Source of the DNA: Rhodamnia argentea
Lineage: Eukaryota > Streptophyta > Magnoliopsida > Myrtales > Myrtaceae
Length of the DNA: 64,000 nt
Assembly (NCBI RefSeq): GCF_020921035.1
Contig: NC_063156.1
Span: 434,001-498,000, forward strand
Direction of reading: 5' to 3'
In this document: positions 34,214 to 46,115 of the stretch, in pieces
How positions within the stretch are numbered: the stretch's first letter is position 1
How the letters are laid out: each line of letters opens with the position of its first letter
Position numbers and translations under genes: made by a program
The notes under the pieces: generated by a model
Database searches by the model: none
Told to the model about the DNA's origin: nothing
The model's input: the letters and a program-made list of their open reading frames with translations, nothing else

Positions 34214-34870
34214 ATGGATTTTTCTTTCTCCGAAATGGCCAACCTTGATGAATCTTCTTCCACTTTGGAACTCATCAGCCCGTACCTCTTAGGAGACTCT
34301 GTCATCCTCACTCAACTCCAACCTGTGAAAACAGAGAGCCTGTTTCTTGATCCAGGACCAGACTCGCGATATTCAGATCTACCCGCCTGGCCAGACCTGG
34401 GGATACCGGATCTCGAGATTAAAGAGGAGCCCATCATCTTGGAATCTCCAATGTCCGAGCTGGGGTCGCCGGAGATGAACCAGGTCGGGGCTGTCTCCGC
34501 GGCAAAGGTGCATTACAGAGGGGTTCGGCGAAGACCGTGGGGGACATATGCTGCGGAGATACGGGACCCGACACGTAAAGGGAAACGGGTCTGGTTAGGG
34601 ACATACGACACGGACGTAGATGCTGCCAAGGCTTACGATAGCGCCGCTTTCAAGATGAGGGGCCGGAAGGCCATATTGAATTTCCCTCTGGAGGACGGAA
34701 AGTCGGCCCCGCCGCCGAATCCGGGGCGCAAGAGGAGGAGGAGGAGGGCGGCGAAGGAGGAGGAGCCGAAAGAAAGTCTAGAAGATTGGCTGATTGAGAT
34801 GTGGGCGCAGGAGGGAGCGGGTGAAGATGAGTGCGACACGAGCGTCGACTCAGGGCAACCGTCTAACTAG
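34214..34870 (+). CDS. AP2/ERF transcription factor, group IXa, copy 2
   Basis: 218 residues, intact, from the ATG at 34214. Nearly the same as copy 1, with one extra serine near residue 15 and scattered substitutions, mostly outside the DNA-binding domain. The AP2/ERF domain is at about 100-159. Residue 111 is Thr (codon ACA at 34544-34546) where copy 1 and the family have Lys in the WGK(Y/F)AAEIRD motif; one base change explains it. The arginines and tryptophans known to contact the GCC box ([14 protein letters not shown]) are kept. The basic cluster [11 protein letters not shown] and the acidic tail remain. Likely a functional paralogue, possibly with altered DNA affinity. Confidence 0.93.
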   Translation: MDFSFSEMANLDESSSTLELISPYLLGDSVILTQLQPVKTESLFLDPGPDSRYSDLPAWPDLGIPDLEIKEEPIILESPMSELGSPEMNQVGAVSAAKVHYRGVRRRPWGTYAAEIRDPTRKGKRVWLGTYDTDVDAAKAYDSAAFKMRGRKAILNFPLEDGKSAPPPNPGRKRRRRRAAKEEEPKESLEDWLIEMWAQEGAGEDECDTSVDSGQPSN

Positions 34871-35846
34871 GACAAAAGTTACGACGACATGCTAAACCAG
34901 TTATCGGGAGTCCATCTGAGACGATGGGATGTCAAAACTAGCTGGAGGGCGACCATGATGGGATGTAAGATACCGAATGTTTTCTGTGTTAAAAAGAGTC
35001 AAAGTTGTTTTTCATGTTTTCAATAAAATATCTAATCATGTGTGTTGTTCTATTCAATAAGAAGTTTTTGTTACTAAAACTAAGTGGATCCTAATTTTTA
35101 GGAATAGGTTGCAGCATGATGCTGCACATGAGTCAAGTTTGTTGCTATTTTTTTGGCTATTTTTAGCCTTTTCCCGTTGTAGTACAGCCTTTATGGAGGC
35201 TAGTCGATCATTGAATAAAGTAAAGTGCAGAAGCATTCATTCCCATCGTGTGCTCATCTCTCTCTTTTAACATTCTGTGCACACGTCCCGGAACTCGTCG
35301 GGAGTCCTCCGAGAGGGGTAGAGAGAGAGAGAGAGAGAGGAGTGAGACGGCCAAGTCAAGGAGGCATAATTGACGACCCATGGCCAGTACAGGACAAGCG
35401 ACCGAGAGAACTAGGCATATCATCGCAATGGTTGAGAAAGTTCCGAGGGGCATGAAACTCATCTGTTCGTGGGAGTATAATCCATTTGTTTTTATTCTAA
35501 GCATGTTTTAGCTGTTGCGTATGCCGTGTGTGTGTTACTGTAAATATATCAGTTTATTCCGCGAGGGTGTGGTGTAACCTTTCCCAATTTCCTTGCAAAA
35601 TCATCTTTTCCCAAGTAGCCCCATTACCAGTCACCTAGAACCCACTCCGGACATCACGTCTGAAAACGGCTATTCGAAAGGGACCAAAACCTAAGCAATA
35701 CCCAGCAACAAATGCGTGTTGGACCAAATGGAGGAATGAGAACACCGAACAGAGTACGTACGCTAAAAGGAGGATTAAGTTTCAGTTTTCCCTGCAACAA
35801 GTTATGAAGAAAAGCTCGAGGCATATGTGCTCACACGTAATTCTGC

Positions 35847-36472
35847 GAGAAAATATTAGGTGCGACCAGAGTGCCAGCGCATCTCTCAGTCGCACCACTC
35901 AGAGATCGCCACGTGTCAAAGCGGTCCCACGCGCACCAAAATTCCAAAACCCACGTACTCCTCCGTCTCCGTTATCTCCGTTACTGCTCCCCCTTCTCTC
36001 TCTCTCTCTCTCTCTGCCTCCGTCCCATCCCAAGAATTAAACTTATTATTTTCTCCTCTCTTCTTCTCTCTCCATTAAAGGCATGTGTATACCCTCTCTC
36101 TCTCTCTCTCTCTCTTTCAAATTTCATCCCCCACCCCGAGCATCCGAAGGCAATCTCTCCCCTTCGCCTCCGCCTCCGCCTACAGCACATCGCCTCAGGC
36201 TCTGGCTTCGGCACGTCGCCTCCAAGAGCTCCTTCGGCGGCTTCGGTTCCTTCAAGAGATTCCCCGTCGTAGCTGCTGGGTCCGAAACTCGTCCGCTTAC
36301 GGCACGACGGCTCAGATCCGCTTCCGGCACGTTGAGACTTTTTTTCTCGTGGGTTTTTGGCTTCCAAAAGCTGGGTGCGCCTTCTCCTTCAAAACCCTGG
36401 GCTGTTTTTACCGTCAGCTCCCACTAGAAAACCTCCCTCCTTTTTCCTGAACTGGGTTAAAAAAAAATGGAA
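35847..36472 (+). repeat. Left long TIR of the Mutator-like element
   Basis: CT microsatellites at 35996-36016 and 36091-36115, then a GC-rich stretch (CGGCACGTCGCCTCCAAGAG) up to CTGAACTGGGTTAAAAAAAA. The overlapping open frames here come from the repeat and are not called as genes. Confidence 0.85.
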
Positions 36473-37943
36473 TCTCGCACTCTATGAATGGAGAAAATAT
36501 TAGGCGCTTCTCTTGGAGGGCCAAAAGTTTTCTTTGTTGGCAAAATAAAGAAAGAAGAGCATGAAATGCGCATAAAAAGACCGTGATTTCATGATGCGAA
36601 CAAATCGTTTTGGTTTTTTTAATCTGATAAAAGCACGGCAGAAAATGCTTGAGAAAATAGAGAAGGCAGAGATGCAATGGAAGGCCGTGTGCACACGCTG
36701 CGGTAACAACTCCAACTTTGTCACTATTAAATGTCTAGCTTCAGTTGGGGATCGCAACAAGCTGAAGATACGATGGACATGCATGGTACTACTATGGAAA
36801 CAACGGTAGTTCTATACGGGCACAAGCATATGTACAAATCGTTAGCCTGATATCTCAATTTTTCATATTGAAATTGCAAAGCTATGTCTTTATCAAATTT
36901 TGACATTGTATGGGAAGAATGAGTTATACTTATACTATCATAAATCGGAGATTGGTGCTTCAAATTTAGCCACTACAACATATTCATGCTATTAACTCAT
37001 TCAGGAGCGTGATGGACAGCCCATTTCGGCACATATGCTTGTGACCTGAACAGAAAAATATGGTTTTATTTCAATCTCTATCATGTTTTCCATACAAGGA
37101 AGCTTTCCACGGCTTTTTTTCCCCATGTCTAGCTTTTGGCTTATTGAGCTGGATCATAGCTTACCGGCAAAGATTCGTAACTATTGATTAGGCTCATCAT
37201 CTTGAAAAAAAAGGATTCTAAACTAAGCCAAGCATTCGACCAAAAAATAATAATAATAATAAGTGAAGCAATCAACTATGCTATAAGGTCGAAAAGAGAA
37301 GGATTCTAAAGAAAACAGCTAAACAATTGAATTCATATAGAAATACTGAGATTACAACTACATTTTTAAAGAATAACCACTTCTTTGTGTCTACTCTCTA
37401 TCTGTAAAAATCATCCCGTGATCTAGGATGGTTCACTAAATTTGTTGGATGAATGTTGGTGCTGCTGTTGAAGATGAGCCATTCGAGCTCCTTTTGGCAG
37501 ATGAGTAGCACCATTCTCTCATTCTCCAGCTTGGCTCTCTCCATTTCCCTTTCCTTCCGCCGGTGAACTTCACCCACTTCAGCCGCTACTTCTTATCCAC
37601 TGATTCTTCTCCGGCGGACTCCTGTTGCCTCTTGCATCACGTTAATTGCCTCACTACTCAGTTCCTGCCCGAGCGCTGTAGAGATGAATCAAAAACAGAT
37701 TCTATTTTCATTCACTCCTATGCATCATACTTCTCTCTCAGAAATGGATCATTCTTTATTTTGCCAATAAAAGACACAATTTTTGAACCACAGGCCAAAT
37801 GTCCACATACAGGGCAATAAAAAAACAGAGATATTCTCTCACAGCCCAACGGAAAAAAGTACATACCCAAGTCAGCGAAACCTCAAGAAACCTCCAAATG
37901 CGACACCAAGAGCCTGGAAAGCCTCATTCATTCTAGAAAAAAA
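36473..37943. other. Interior of the Mutator-like element
   Basis: Two short stretches look coding. On plus, 36669-36785 reads MQWKAVCTRCGNNSNFVTIK followed by a later WTC, a possible C-x2-C zinc-ribbon piece. On minus, about 37590-37430 reads EVHRRKEREMERAKLENERM, a charged coiled-coil piece. Neither is assigned to a family. The rest is AT-rich. Confidence 0.35.
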
Positions 37944-38297
37944 TTTCCATTTTTTTTAACCCAGTTCAGGAAAAAGGAGGGAGGTTTTCTGGTGGGAGCT
38001 GACAGTAAAAACAGCTCAGGGTTTTGAAGGAGAACGCGCACCCAGCTTTTGGAAGCCAAAAACTCACGAGAAAAAAAGTCTCAACGTGCCGGAAGCGGAT
38101 CTGAGCTGTCGTGCCGTAGGCGGACGAGCTTCGGACCCAGCAGCTACGACGGGGGGTCTCTTGAGGGAACCGAAGCCGCCGAAGGGGCTCCTGGAGGCGA
38201 TGTGCCGGAGCCGGAGGTAGAGGCGACATGCTGGAGGCGGAGGCGGAGAGAATGCCTTCGGACGCACGGGGTGGGGGGATGAAATTTGAAATAAAGC

Positions 38298-38333
<36 letters not shown>

Positions 38334-38553
38334 ATACAGATGCCTTTAATGGAGAGAGAAGAAGAGAGAGGAGAAAATATTAGGTTTAATTCTTGGGATG
38401 GGACGGAGTTGGCGTTAACCGGAGTAAACAGAGACGGCAAGAGTTTGGGCATTTCAAAATTTTCTGTGCGTGGGGCCCGACTGCCACGTGGCAGTCGCTG
38501 AATGGTTCGACTGAGAGATGCGCTGGCACTCTGGTCGCACCTAATATTTTCTC
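37944..38553 (-). repeat. Right long TIR of the Mutator-like element
   Basis: Inverted copy of 35847-36472, including a GA run at 38299-38325. Differences from the left arm are scattered substitutions and repeat-length changes. Confidence 0.85.
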
Positions 38554-38563
38554 GTAATTCTGC

Positions 38564-38725
38564 ACCCACCTGTGCCAGAAAACTGAGAAAAGTAACCAAT
38601 AAGAAAGATACGTCACTTCGCTTTCTTTTTTTGTTGGCGGGACCAGAGATCAAACCTTTACGACATGTCCTTATCGAGCTAGTGATGCACACGACAATAC
38701 GTGTGGACAATGCGTGCCCACATGC
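38564..38725 (+). repeat. Duplicated ERF block, copy 2, end part
   Basis: Resumes after the transposon with CCTGTGCCAGAAAACTGAGAAAAGTAACCAAT, split here only by the target duplication. It matches 27050-27245 of copy 1, then similarity fades. Confidence 0.85.
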
Positions 38726-39189
38726 TGGTTAGGCTTTGGGCAGTCTTGTATTAAGTTTAATGGAGACTTAAATAGAAGAATTTAGGGAACTAACATGCAG
38801 AAGCGTTTTGCAAGGGTCTCGGCTAGTTGCAAACTGGTAGCAATATTCGCATACCGGTAGGCACGGTTTAGACATTTATAAAATTTGTTAATTCATTTAC
38901 AACTTAGCACATACTTTCCTATCCTTTCATTTATCCGAAGTTAATTCTATTCATTTTCCTTCCAAGAGGCTCATTAATTATAGTAGCAACAAAGTTAAAG
39001 TGCTATTCTTGAAAACTAAAATGATTTTTTGTTTGTTTAATATTTCATATTTAAAGCAGCACTGCCTGCATAGACTCAACGAGACGAAATCCAAGATCCC
39101 CATGTTTCTCCTCAAAGTCTCGGAATGCTGGCGCAGAAGAAACCATGCTAGAGTTTCGCATATCATGCAGGCAAGCTCTGTGCCTGTGC

Positions 39190-39223
<34 letters not shown>

Positions 39224-39530
39224 CTAAGCGCTTGACATAGCATATAATACTCCTAAGCCAAGCACATTAATGCTCGTTATTGCATTGCATTGCGACAGCA
39301 TTTCCTCAATTCATTACTGTTAAAGACATAATGAATTAACTAATTTAGCTATGGATTGCTCATTAATAACAGTTGCAGATGCTCTGACATGATCCATGAC
39401 CATCGGAACCGAAAAACCACAGTTGCTCCAAACTTCTCAGAACCAGATCTCTGAAGCATGATGTATGGGAACTCACCAACGAGAGTCGTGTTTGCTGCTA
39501 TTGTCGCACTTTCCATTACAGCAACTTACC
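38726..39530. other. Intergenic and 3' flank of the esterase gene
   Basis: GA microsatellite at 39194-39220. The part next to 39530 should hold the esterase 3' untranslated region. Confidence 0.5.
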
Positions 39531-40353
39531 CTAAGTAAGGAAGTGATCGATTATATGCCGGATGACATCTTCACCCTCCATGTGCATATTGTGATCTTTG
39601 ACCTGTTAAATACCAGTCAAAATCAGTGCCCTTCATACACAGGACCTTCCGTGGCTTCAAATATGAGGAAGACACCAGTATTATTCCCCACAACTACCCA
39701 CATATGCAGAAGTCATTATCGGTTCAGATCATCAGAAAATAAGACCCCAAACAAAATACTAACACAATCAGTGCCGAAGCATTTGCTTTTTCTCTTCATT
39801 CTTAAATTCCAGATATTCAAAATTTGTAGAAATAATTCACAGTTGTAATAAAGAAGAAGATTGAATGTCAACACATCAACCAGCCAATGTCTTCCTTCTC
39901 CGACAGCCTTTCTTGATGGCGTAAGCCCCCATCTTAAAACAGACTAATCTATGAAGGTTTGTAAATTTGTTTCCAATCTCTTACAAAGTGAGATTGGTTT
40001 ATTTCTAGAACCATCTAAATGTACTAGCAAGTTCACTAAATTTGCTTTACCACCAAAAGTTGTCAAAACCAGATGAATTCTCATTCCTTCAGAAAGCAAG
40101 ACAGTGATTTTAGCCATCATCATGCTGCATTAACAATACATGCTTAGAATTGCAAGCCATTTTTTCCTCTTTTTTGGCAATTCTAGAACCGCATTAATGT
40201 GCCAAAGTAGTCTTATCTGCCGCATTAATTCATAAAAGATGCTGGAAAGCATACTGTTAGCTTTAGTTTCTCAACCACAAAGAGACTTCCATGAATATGC
40301 AGTTCATCATGTGTGATAGAGACTATACATCAGCTTATGCATATGTTGGGGCG

Positions 40354-40396
<43 letters not shown>

Positions 40397-43300
40397 GTCC
40401 ATGCAGGTGGATGGATAACTACCTGGATAATACTATGGGCAGCAAACCATTGCCAGCTGCTGTGAAAGCTAACATCTACTTTATCCCAAGACACACGAGA
40501 AAGGCTAGTCACTAGTTCTTCTGCAAAATTATATATGGATAGAATGAATAGAAAACCACTTGAAAATATTAGTTATATTAATATAAATTGTAAATTGAAT
40601 TGGAATCGCCCTGAACAGAGTATCTGGCCTTTGCTAGGGATAAATATTATGTAGACACCTCGTATCAAGAACGAAACAGCACAAAGGCATGTCAAAGCAC
40701 TGTACGCAGAAGAATGACATAAGAACAATGAGATAGTAAAGCATCAGCTCTGCTACCTGGCAAACTAGAGGAGAAGATTCTAATGGTTACAATCTTGTTG
40801 AATTTCGAAGACATACCTTCTAACTTGTTGGCTCCATCATTTTCACCTATTATAGGATCACTTTGTTCAATATCATTGGCCTTGCAATGCTCTTCATAAA
40901 CAATATGAGGATACTTTTCGTTGAGAGAGCTTTCCCACTAAAACCCCAAGAAAAGCCGTTCAGCAATAACATTGAATTACGCGAGCCATGATAAAAGAAG
41001 AAATATTAAGGTGCTACCTTTGGCAGTTCATTATTACGTCTTATTGATGATGTTCTCCATCCAACAATATCTTGAAAGATTATCAGTCATGGACAACATT
41101 TGCAATAGCTGCAACATTGGACATGACATGATGCAAATACGAAGATATATGTTATACTGACACAAATTAACACATTTTTGCCATAATCATCTCTCCAATA
41201 AAAAAGGATCCCATGATCCTGCTTGATAAATAAAGTGTACGATGCTCTAATGCCAACACAAAACATTTGACTGGAAATTGTAAACATGACACAATTACAT
41301 GAATCAACCAGCCCTCATTCGAAGTGATAATCTCAAGAAAGTATCGAATAACTTTTTTTAACACACAAGGCAGGATACGGTCACAGCCTGCATTTGAATA
41401 TAAGACCCGACGCCTGAAGGTGCCTAATGCAGACCTGCAAAGGGAAAAAGAGGCGGAGAGTTGGCAACCATCTGAAGATTCAACAGTTCAACTTTGGAAG
41501 GATTTTGGACGTTGCACCTCAAGAACAAACAGCTAAAACAAGGATGAGTACAAATCCACTTGACATACATGAAAGGGTAGTCGGCAGAGTCTTCCACCAT
41601 GCGGCGAAGTAATGGAGGCTTTCCTTCATCTTCATCAACAAGAAAAAGATGGCGACCTGTTTTTCTAAATATCAAGTGAATAACACAAGTGGCTACTTTC
41701 TCAATGGCAGTCAATCCAAAAAGAAATGGCACCTGTCAGAACAAAGCCGAGTCAAAACCCGCCAAGTGAGGAATTTGATCTGACAAAAAGAATGATGACA
41801 ATTGCAGGAAAGATTATAATGGTATATTTCCAAGCAGTTCGCAAACTCTGAGCAGTCTTAGCTGTCATAATATCCAGGTTTATACATCCGCATGTCATTT
41901 GTCACTTGTTTGTAGATATATGACTGCTAACCAGACTGCAGATGAAACTAACTCGTGCATATGTACTCGGCAAGTTTATTAAAAATTTAGTATCTCGACA
42001 AGTTGAAACCTGTTCAAGGTAGATGACGATCCTTAAGGGCTAGAAACTTCAAAAAACTAGATACAGGACTTACTTATGTCTATATGAGAAACTTAAGAAA
42101 ATGGTAAAAACCAAGTCAAGGAGAGCAAGCATATATAGAGAATTGCCTCTTTAACGCTTCAAAGTTTTCCTTCAGCAACCAGACAAGTTTTCGCTGTTTA
42201 CCCCACTATGTAACAGGTTCTTCAGGTTCTTATCACAACATGCCCTTAAATGCCACCAATGAGAACAGAGAACAGAATATTCTCAAATCTAACAAATCCC
42301 ACATACTCAAACTTGAGAGGTTAGGGTCAAATAGAAGAAACTCAAGGATTCAGTGGGAAAATTAAGTCTTCCATGTTATATGATCAAGAAGTACCATATA
42401 TTTCCTATAGCAACTATTTCAGTGATTCAAACGCTCCTTAGTCCTTGATACTTGTTCTCTTTCCTCAGGAAGGCCATTCTCCTCTGAACATGATTGTTCA
42501 TCCAATTAAGTTGCCACTAACAATAGAACTGGCGACCAGAGAAAAGTCACAATTTTATACTTGACAAAGACACAAAAAAGTTGCTTCTCATTGAAATGAG
42601 CTGATACAGAATTCTCATGACATGTTCATCAATACACTATAAAGCCAGAAAATTGAAGAAAAAGGAGGTAACTTCAATAATGAAGAAACAAAATACCTGC
42701 TTATTACCCCGTGAACCAAGATGAGGTGTAGCAACAGTGACAAAATTCACAGCCTCCAGACCACCTATGGTACCGCTAGCTTCCTCCACTTTTTTAGCTG
42801 ACAAATCTTCCATGATTTTCGTCTTACCAGGTCTGTATAGTTTTCCTATAGCATATCTTGCAACTAACCCTCCCACAGAATGGGCAACAAAAGAGATCTT
42901 ACGGATATTCGGTTTCCTATCGATCACTTCAAGAACCTAACAACAAATGCCAATAAAGGGCAATGCATTACTCTACATATTTATTATCTTCAAAAGAAGA
43001 TCGCCAAGAAATGAACAACAAGTAATCTAGAAGCACTGAAATCAGATTTAAAGAAAAAACCTCCTCAGCCAAACGTTCACCCATCACGTCAACACCATCT
43101 AGTGTTGACTTAGCTGCATTGCGCTCACTACCTGAAATCATGTAAACAATTGAGGATCAGGGGGAAGGCTCTCAGCCAGAAGAGTCAAGTCAACGAGGTG
43201 GAAAGAAAAAAATACAAAACCATACGCCTACAGTACAGTTATTATGTGTAAGTTCTTGATACTATGTCAAAACTCAAAAGTTAAGAACCTATATTTTTCT

Positions 43301-45272
43301 TACAACCACCTTTCACCCAGCTCAGAAGAAAAACAAAAAATTATGGGTGGTTTCTTTCTCGGCAGTGAAAATGCCACATATGATCCACAGGAGATGGCAT
43401 TCATGGAAAGACAATTACACTATGTTTGGGAACACTAGGGGGAACATGGAATATGAAGAGAAAGTATCACAAAATTTATATTTTCGCTCCATTTTTCTCT
43501 CACAAACATTTCAAACTTCCTCCAATTTTCCACACAAATTTTCATCCCCTCCATTTTCTATCTTTTCCTAAACATAGCCTTAAAGACTATCAATACTACC
43601 GAGTGAAGACCCTTTGTAAGATGGAAATGCTTCTCTTTCCGAAATACATGAGGAATTCAAACGCGCAAAGAAATAAAGGCCGTAAAAAGTTCAAAGGAAC
43701 AAGTAATGCAGGAAGATTATCATCAATCATGGAGCAGATCCACTGACGCTATGCAGGATCATAGCAGTCCATAGGATCATTAGGAACCAAAGCCTTCTCT
43801 GACCAGAAAAAACAAACGATAAACCCAGGAGGAAGCAAGATAAATAACTATGGAACTCTTTTAAACCAGTCTCATGCGCAAAAACAATGCTTTCATCAGC
43901 AGACTAGCAACAGAACTCAATATAACTCTCAAATTATGTATTTCTGGCCTAAATCAAGGCATGCAGCACATCTCTTATAACAGTTTAACACAACATGATT
44001 GCAATCAATGAAGATAGAAAAAAGACTGAAGAAATCAATCTTACAGTGAACAAACACTTTATCAGGAAGAGTTCTAACAAACTGCTCAGCTGCGAACTTC
44101 CAATCCGCGGCACTGCAAAGGCGCATAAATTTTAGCACTTTCAGATAGAAAAAAATCCCACCATTCTATCCAAGAGTTATGAATGTTTGAACAAGTTGTT
44201 TCATCTTGTTCGCAACAATAGGGTTCAGTTTCCAAGGATTTAGCTTTATTTACACAAAGCATTCTATTAATAGGCCTTCTTAAAAAATAACCTACCCATG
44301 GTTTAAACCTCAGACCTCACCTATTCATACTTATATGAGAAAAGCCACATTTTGCAACTCAAGGAAGATTCATGTGCAAAAAGTTGTAGCTAATCAACTT
44401 AATTTTTGTTACATGTATGACCCGCGATGAAGGTCTTCGATCACAGGATATGAAAGTATTTTCACTTTGATCAGAGCTAGAGTACGTCAAAACGAATGAT
44501 CTGAAAGATAAGTAGGTTTTTTTAAACAAATTATGAATGAGAAGATAGGCTTCGTGCAGTTATTTGTATAATCGACAAAAGTATGACATGGTGAAAGCAT
44601 GTAAGATCTATAATCCCTTCTTTACTCGCACATTTCATAAGTCACCCGCAGGGGCGTGGATTCAGCACATGGCCCCTACAAGCACATTGATATGATGGCA
44701 TGTCACACAGAAGACAATTGGCAGAGAGAGTGGGTTCTCAACGAAGAAAGAAAACGGGAAAAGCTGCATAGATCAGAAGGGAAAAGCTCACAGTTCCAAC
44801 TCGTCAAGCATCAGCACGAAGTAAACCCTTAGAAGGCAACATAAAACGACTAGCGAGTACAAAATTTCATGCCAGAGATAATAGATTCAATTCGAACACA
44901 AATGTTCGACATGCACATGATAACCAGCACAAAAAGTTCATTAAAGGCGATGAGCAGGGTTTTATCAAATCTGGCAGGAACAAATAAAAGTAGGACCGAA
45001 AATCCGATCATCCGTCGGTCACAGCAGGAACATAGTCCTGAAACCTAATTTCACGGAGACACCACGCGAGATTCTACAGCAGACTAACATCGATGATGTG
45101 TTTGCACAGTGAGCGATGACATTTGACCGACCGACCTTCCTAGAATTCCATTGACCATGACGACGAGATGATCGGCAGAGGAAGAATCGGAGTCCTTACT
45201 ACTCCAAACCTCTCTGCTCCCGTTCAGGGACTCAGCTGAACACACTCCGTTCTCTATTGTCCCGTTCTCCAT
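39531..45272 (-). CDS. DUF676 putative serine esterase / alpha-beta hydrolase, ten exons
   Basis: Minus-strand exons: 45272-45136, 44112-44045, 43131-43061, 42936-42697, 41732-41569, 41434-41379, 41070-41018, 40937-40817, 40520-40423, 39602-39531. All have GT-AG borders, and the summed length is 1080 bases (359 residues and stop). The start is the ATG at 45272; an in-frame GTG lies three codons earlier. Features: beta-strand and oxyanion segment DHLVVMVNGILG (about 34-45), nucleophile motif FVAHSVGGL with Ser112, VATPHLGSRGNK, and CDHIVGWRTSSIRR holding the probable catalytic His. The family hydrolyses lipid or ester substrates, but the natural substrate is unknown to me. The layout resembles Arabidopsis At5g51180, recalled as next to ERF105. 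Short last exon KDHNMHMEGEDVIRHIIDHF ends the protein. Confidence 0.93.
40359..40393. repeat. GA microsatellite in the last esterase intron
   Basis: Uninterrupted GA run 30 bases past the exon 9 donor. Confidence 0.9.
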
Positions 45273-45985
45273 ATCCGACACGATCCAATTCCGAGCTCAA
45301 CGCCGCCGGGCGAAATGCCCTCGAATTATAGAGGGAGCAGCGAGCGGGAGGTGCGCCGCGGGCGCGCCGATCGATGAGGAACGGGAAGGAGGAGAAACGT
45401 CGGCGACGCGCGCGAGATTCTCGAGAAAATCGGAGCAAAAAGTCGGGGAAAGTGTGGGAAAACGAGGGCGAGGACGGTCCGGCTCCGAGAGAGAGAAACG
45501 ACTGCCCGAGAGCGAAGGGAAGCTAAGGGAAAACTAGCAAACCAACACGCGGCAAAATGGTTCGATGACTTTGCGACATTAAAATTTTTCTTCCTCTTTC
45601 TATAAATTAACCTATTGAGCTTTTCATGGTTGCGCCAAAAGATAAAATAAAATAAAATAAAAAATTGTGAGACCGTCCCGAGGGGAGGGGGTTAGGTACG
45701 GCGAACAAAGTCGCTGGGCCCCACTAGATCGGAGTCCCACGATCAAAAGGTGATTGGTTTGATAGTCGCCTGATGAACATCATGCCGTTGATTAGTACAG
45801 ATGGGACCTCAATGGAGATGCGAGTATTAGCAACTAGTAAGGATTAAGGGGTGTTAATTTATTTTATTCATCTATTTAATTATCGTGTGTCGGTATTAGT
45901 TAAGCCTCGAACTCATTAGTGCATAGGATTGATCACTAAATAAACCGTTTCTATGAAAACAAAGGATCAATTGAAAAAACAAAAC
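45273..45985. other. 5' flank and leader of the esterase gene
   Basis: 45290-45530 is GC-rich and typical of a plant leader/promoter region. No TATA box stands out. Beyond 45560 the sequence turns AT-rich. Confidence 0.45.
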
Positions 45986-45995
45986 CGTTTTGGCC

Positions 45996-46110
45996 AAAAA
46001 AAAAAAAAAAACGGTTATCACTATGGAGCCGGGCGTCGAATTAGCGACATTCTTGCTAGCTAGTCGCCAATCCGATAGTATTGCACCAACGACGGCTTTT
46101 TTTTTTTTTC
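45996..46110 (-). other. Possible tRNA-derived (SINE-like) fragment
   Basis: On the minus strand GCCGTCGTTGGTGCAATACT (near 46099-46080) and GTCGCTAATTCGACGCCCGG (near 46050-46030) recall tRNA 5'-half and T-arm sequence with a TTCGA B-box core, bounded by A and T runs on both sides. The cloverleaf is not convincing, so I do not call a tRNA. Confidence 0.2.
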
Positions 46111-46115
46111 ACGGA

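Larger units (their letters stand above)
33826..35846 (+). repeat. Duplicated ERF block, copy 2, first part
   Basis: Parallels 25298 onward through promoter, gene and 3' flank. It is interrupted at GTAATTCTGC (35837-35846) by a Mutator-like element and resumes at 38554/38564 to about 38725. Confidence 0.9.
35847..38553. mobile_element. Mutator-like element with about 600-bp terminal inverted repeats
   Basis: Both ends read GAGAAAATATTAGGTGCGAC inward, and the similarity continues for about 600 bases on each side (35847-36472 and 37944-38553). A 10-bp duplication GTAATTCTGC flanks it (35837-35846 and 38554-38563). Copy 1 of the ERF block shows the unfilled site. No transposase is seen. The arms are gene-like (CT-rich leader, then a GC-rich serine/arginine-rich frame) and the 1.5-kb middle holds possible captured coding pieces. 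This is the form of Pack-MULE elements. The copy inserted after the ERF block was duplicated. Confidence 0.88.

Noticed and set aside
35860-36450. Several 70-130 codon serine/arginine/proline-rich frames
   Set aside because: They lie inside the long TIR of the Mutator-like element, reappear inverted at 37966-38710, and show no domain.
45273-45281. Esterase start at 45281
   Set aside because: The codon is GTG; the ATG at 45272 gives the expected MENG-type N-terminus.
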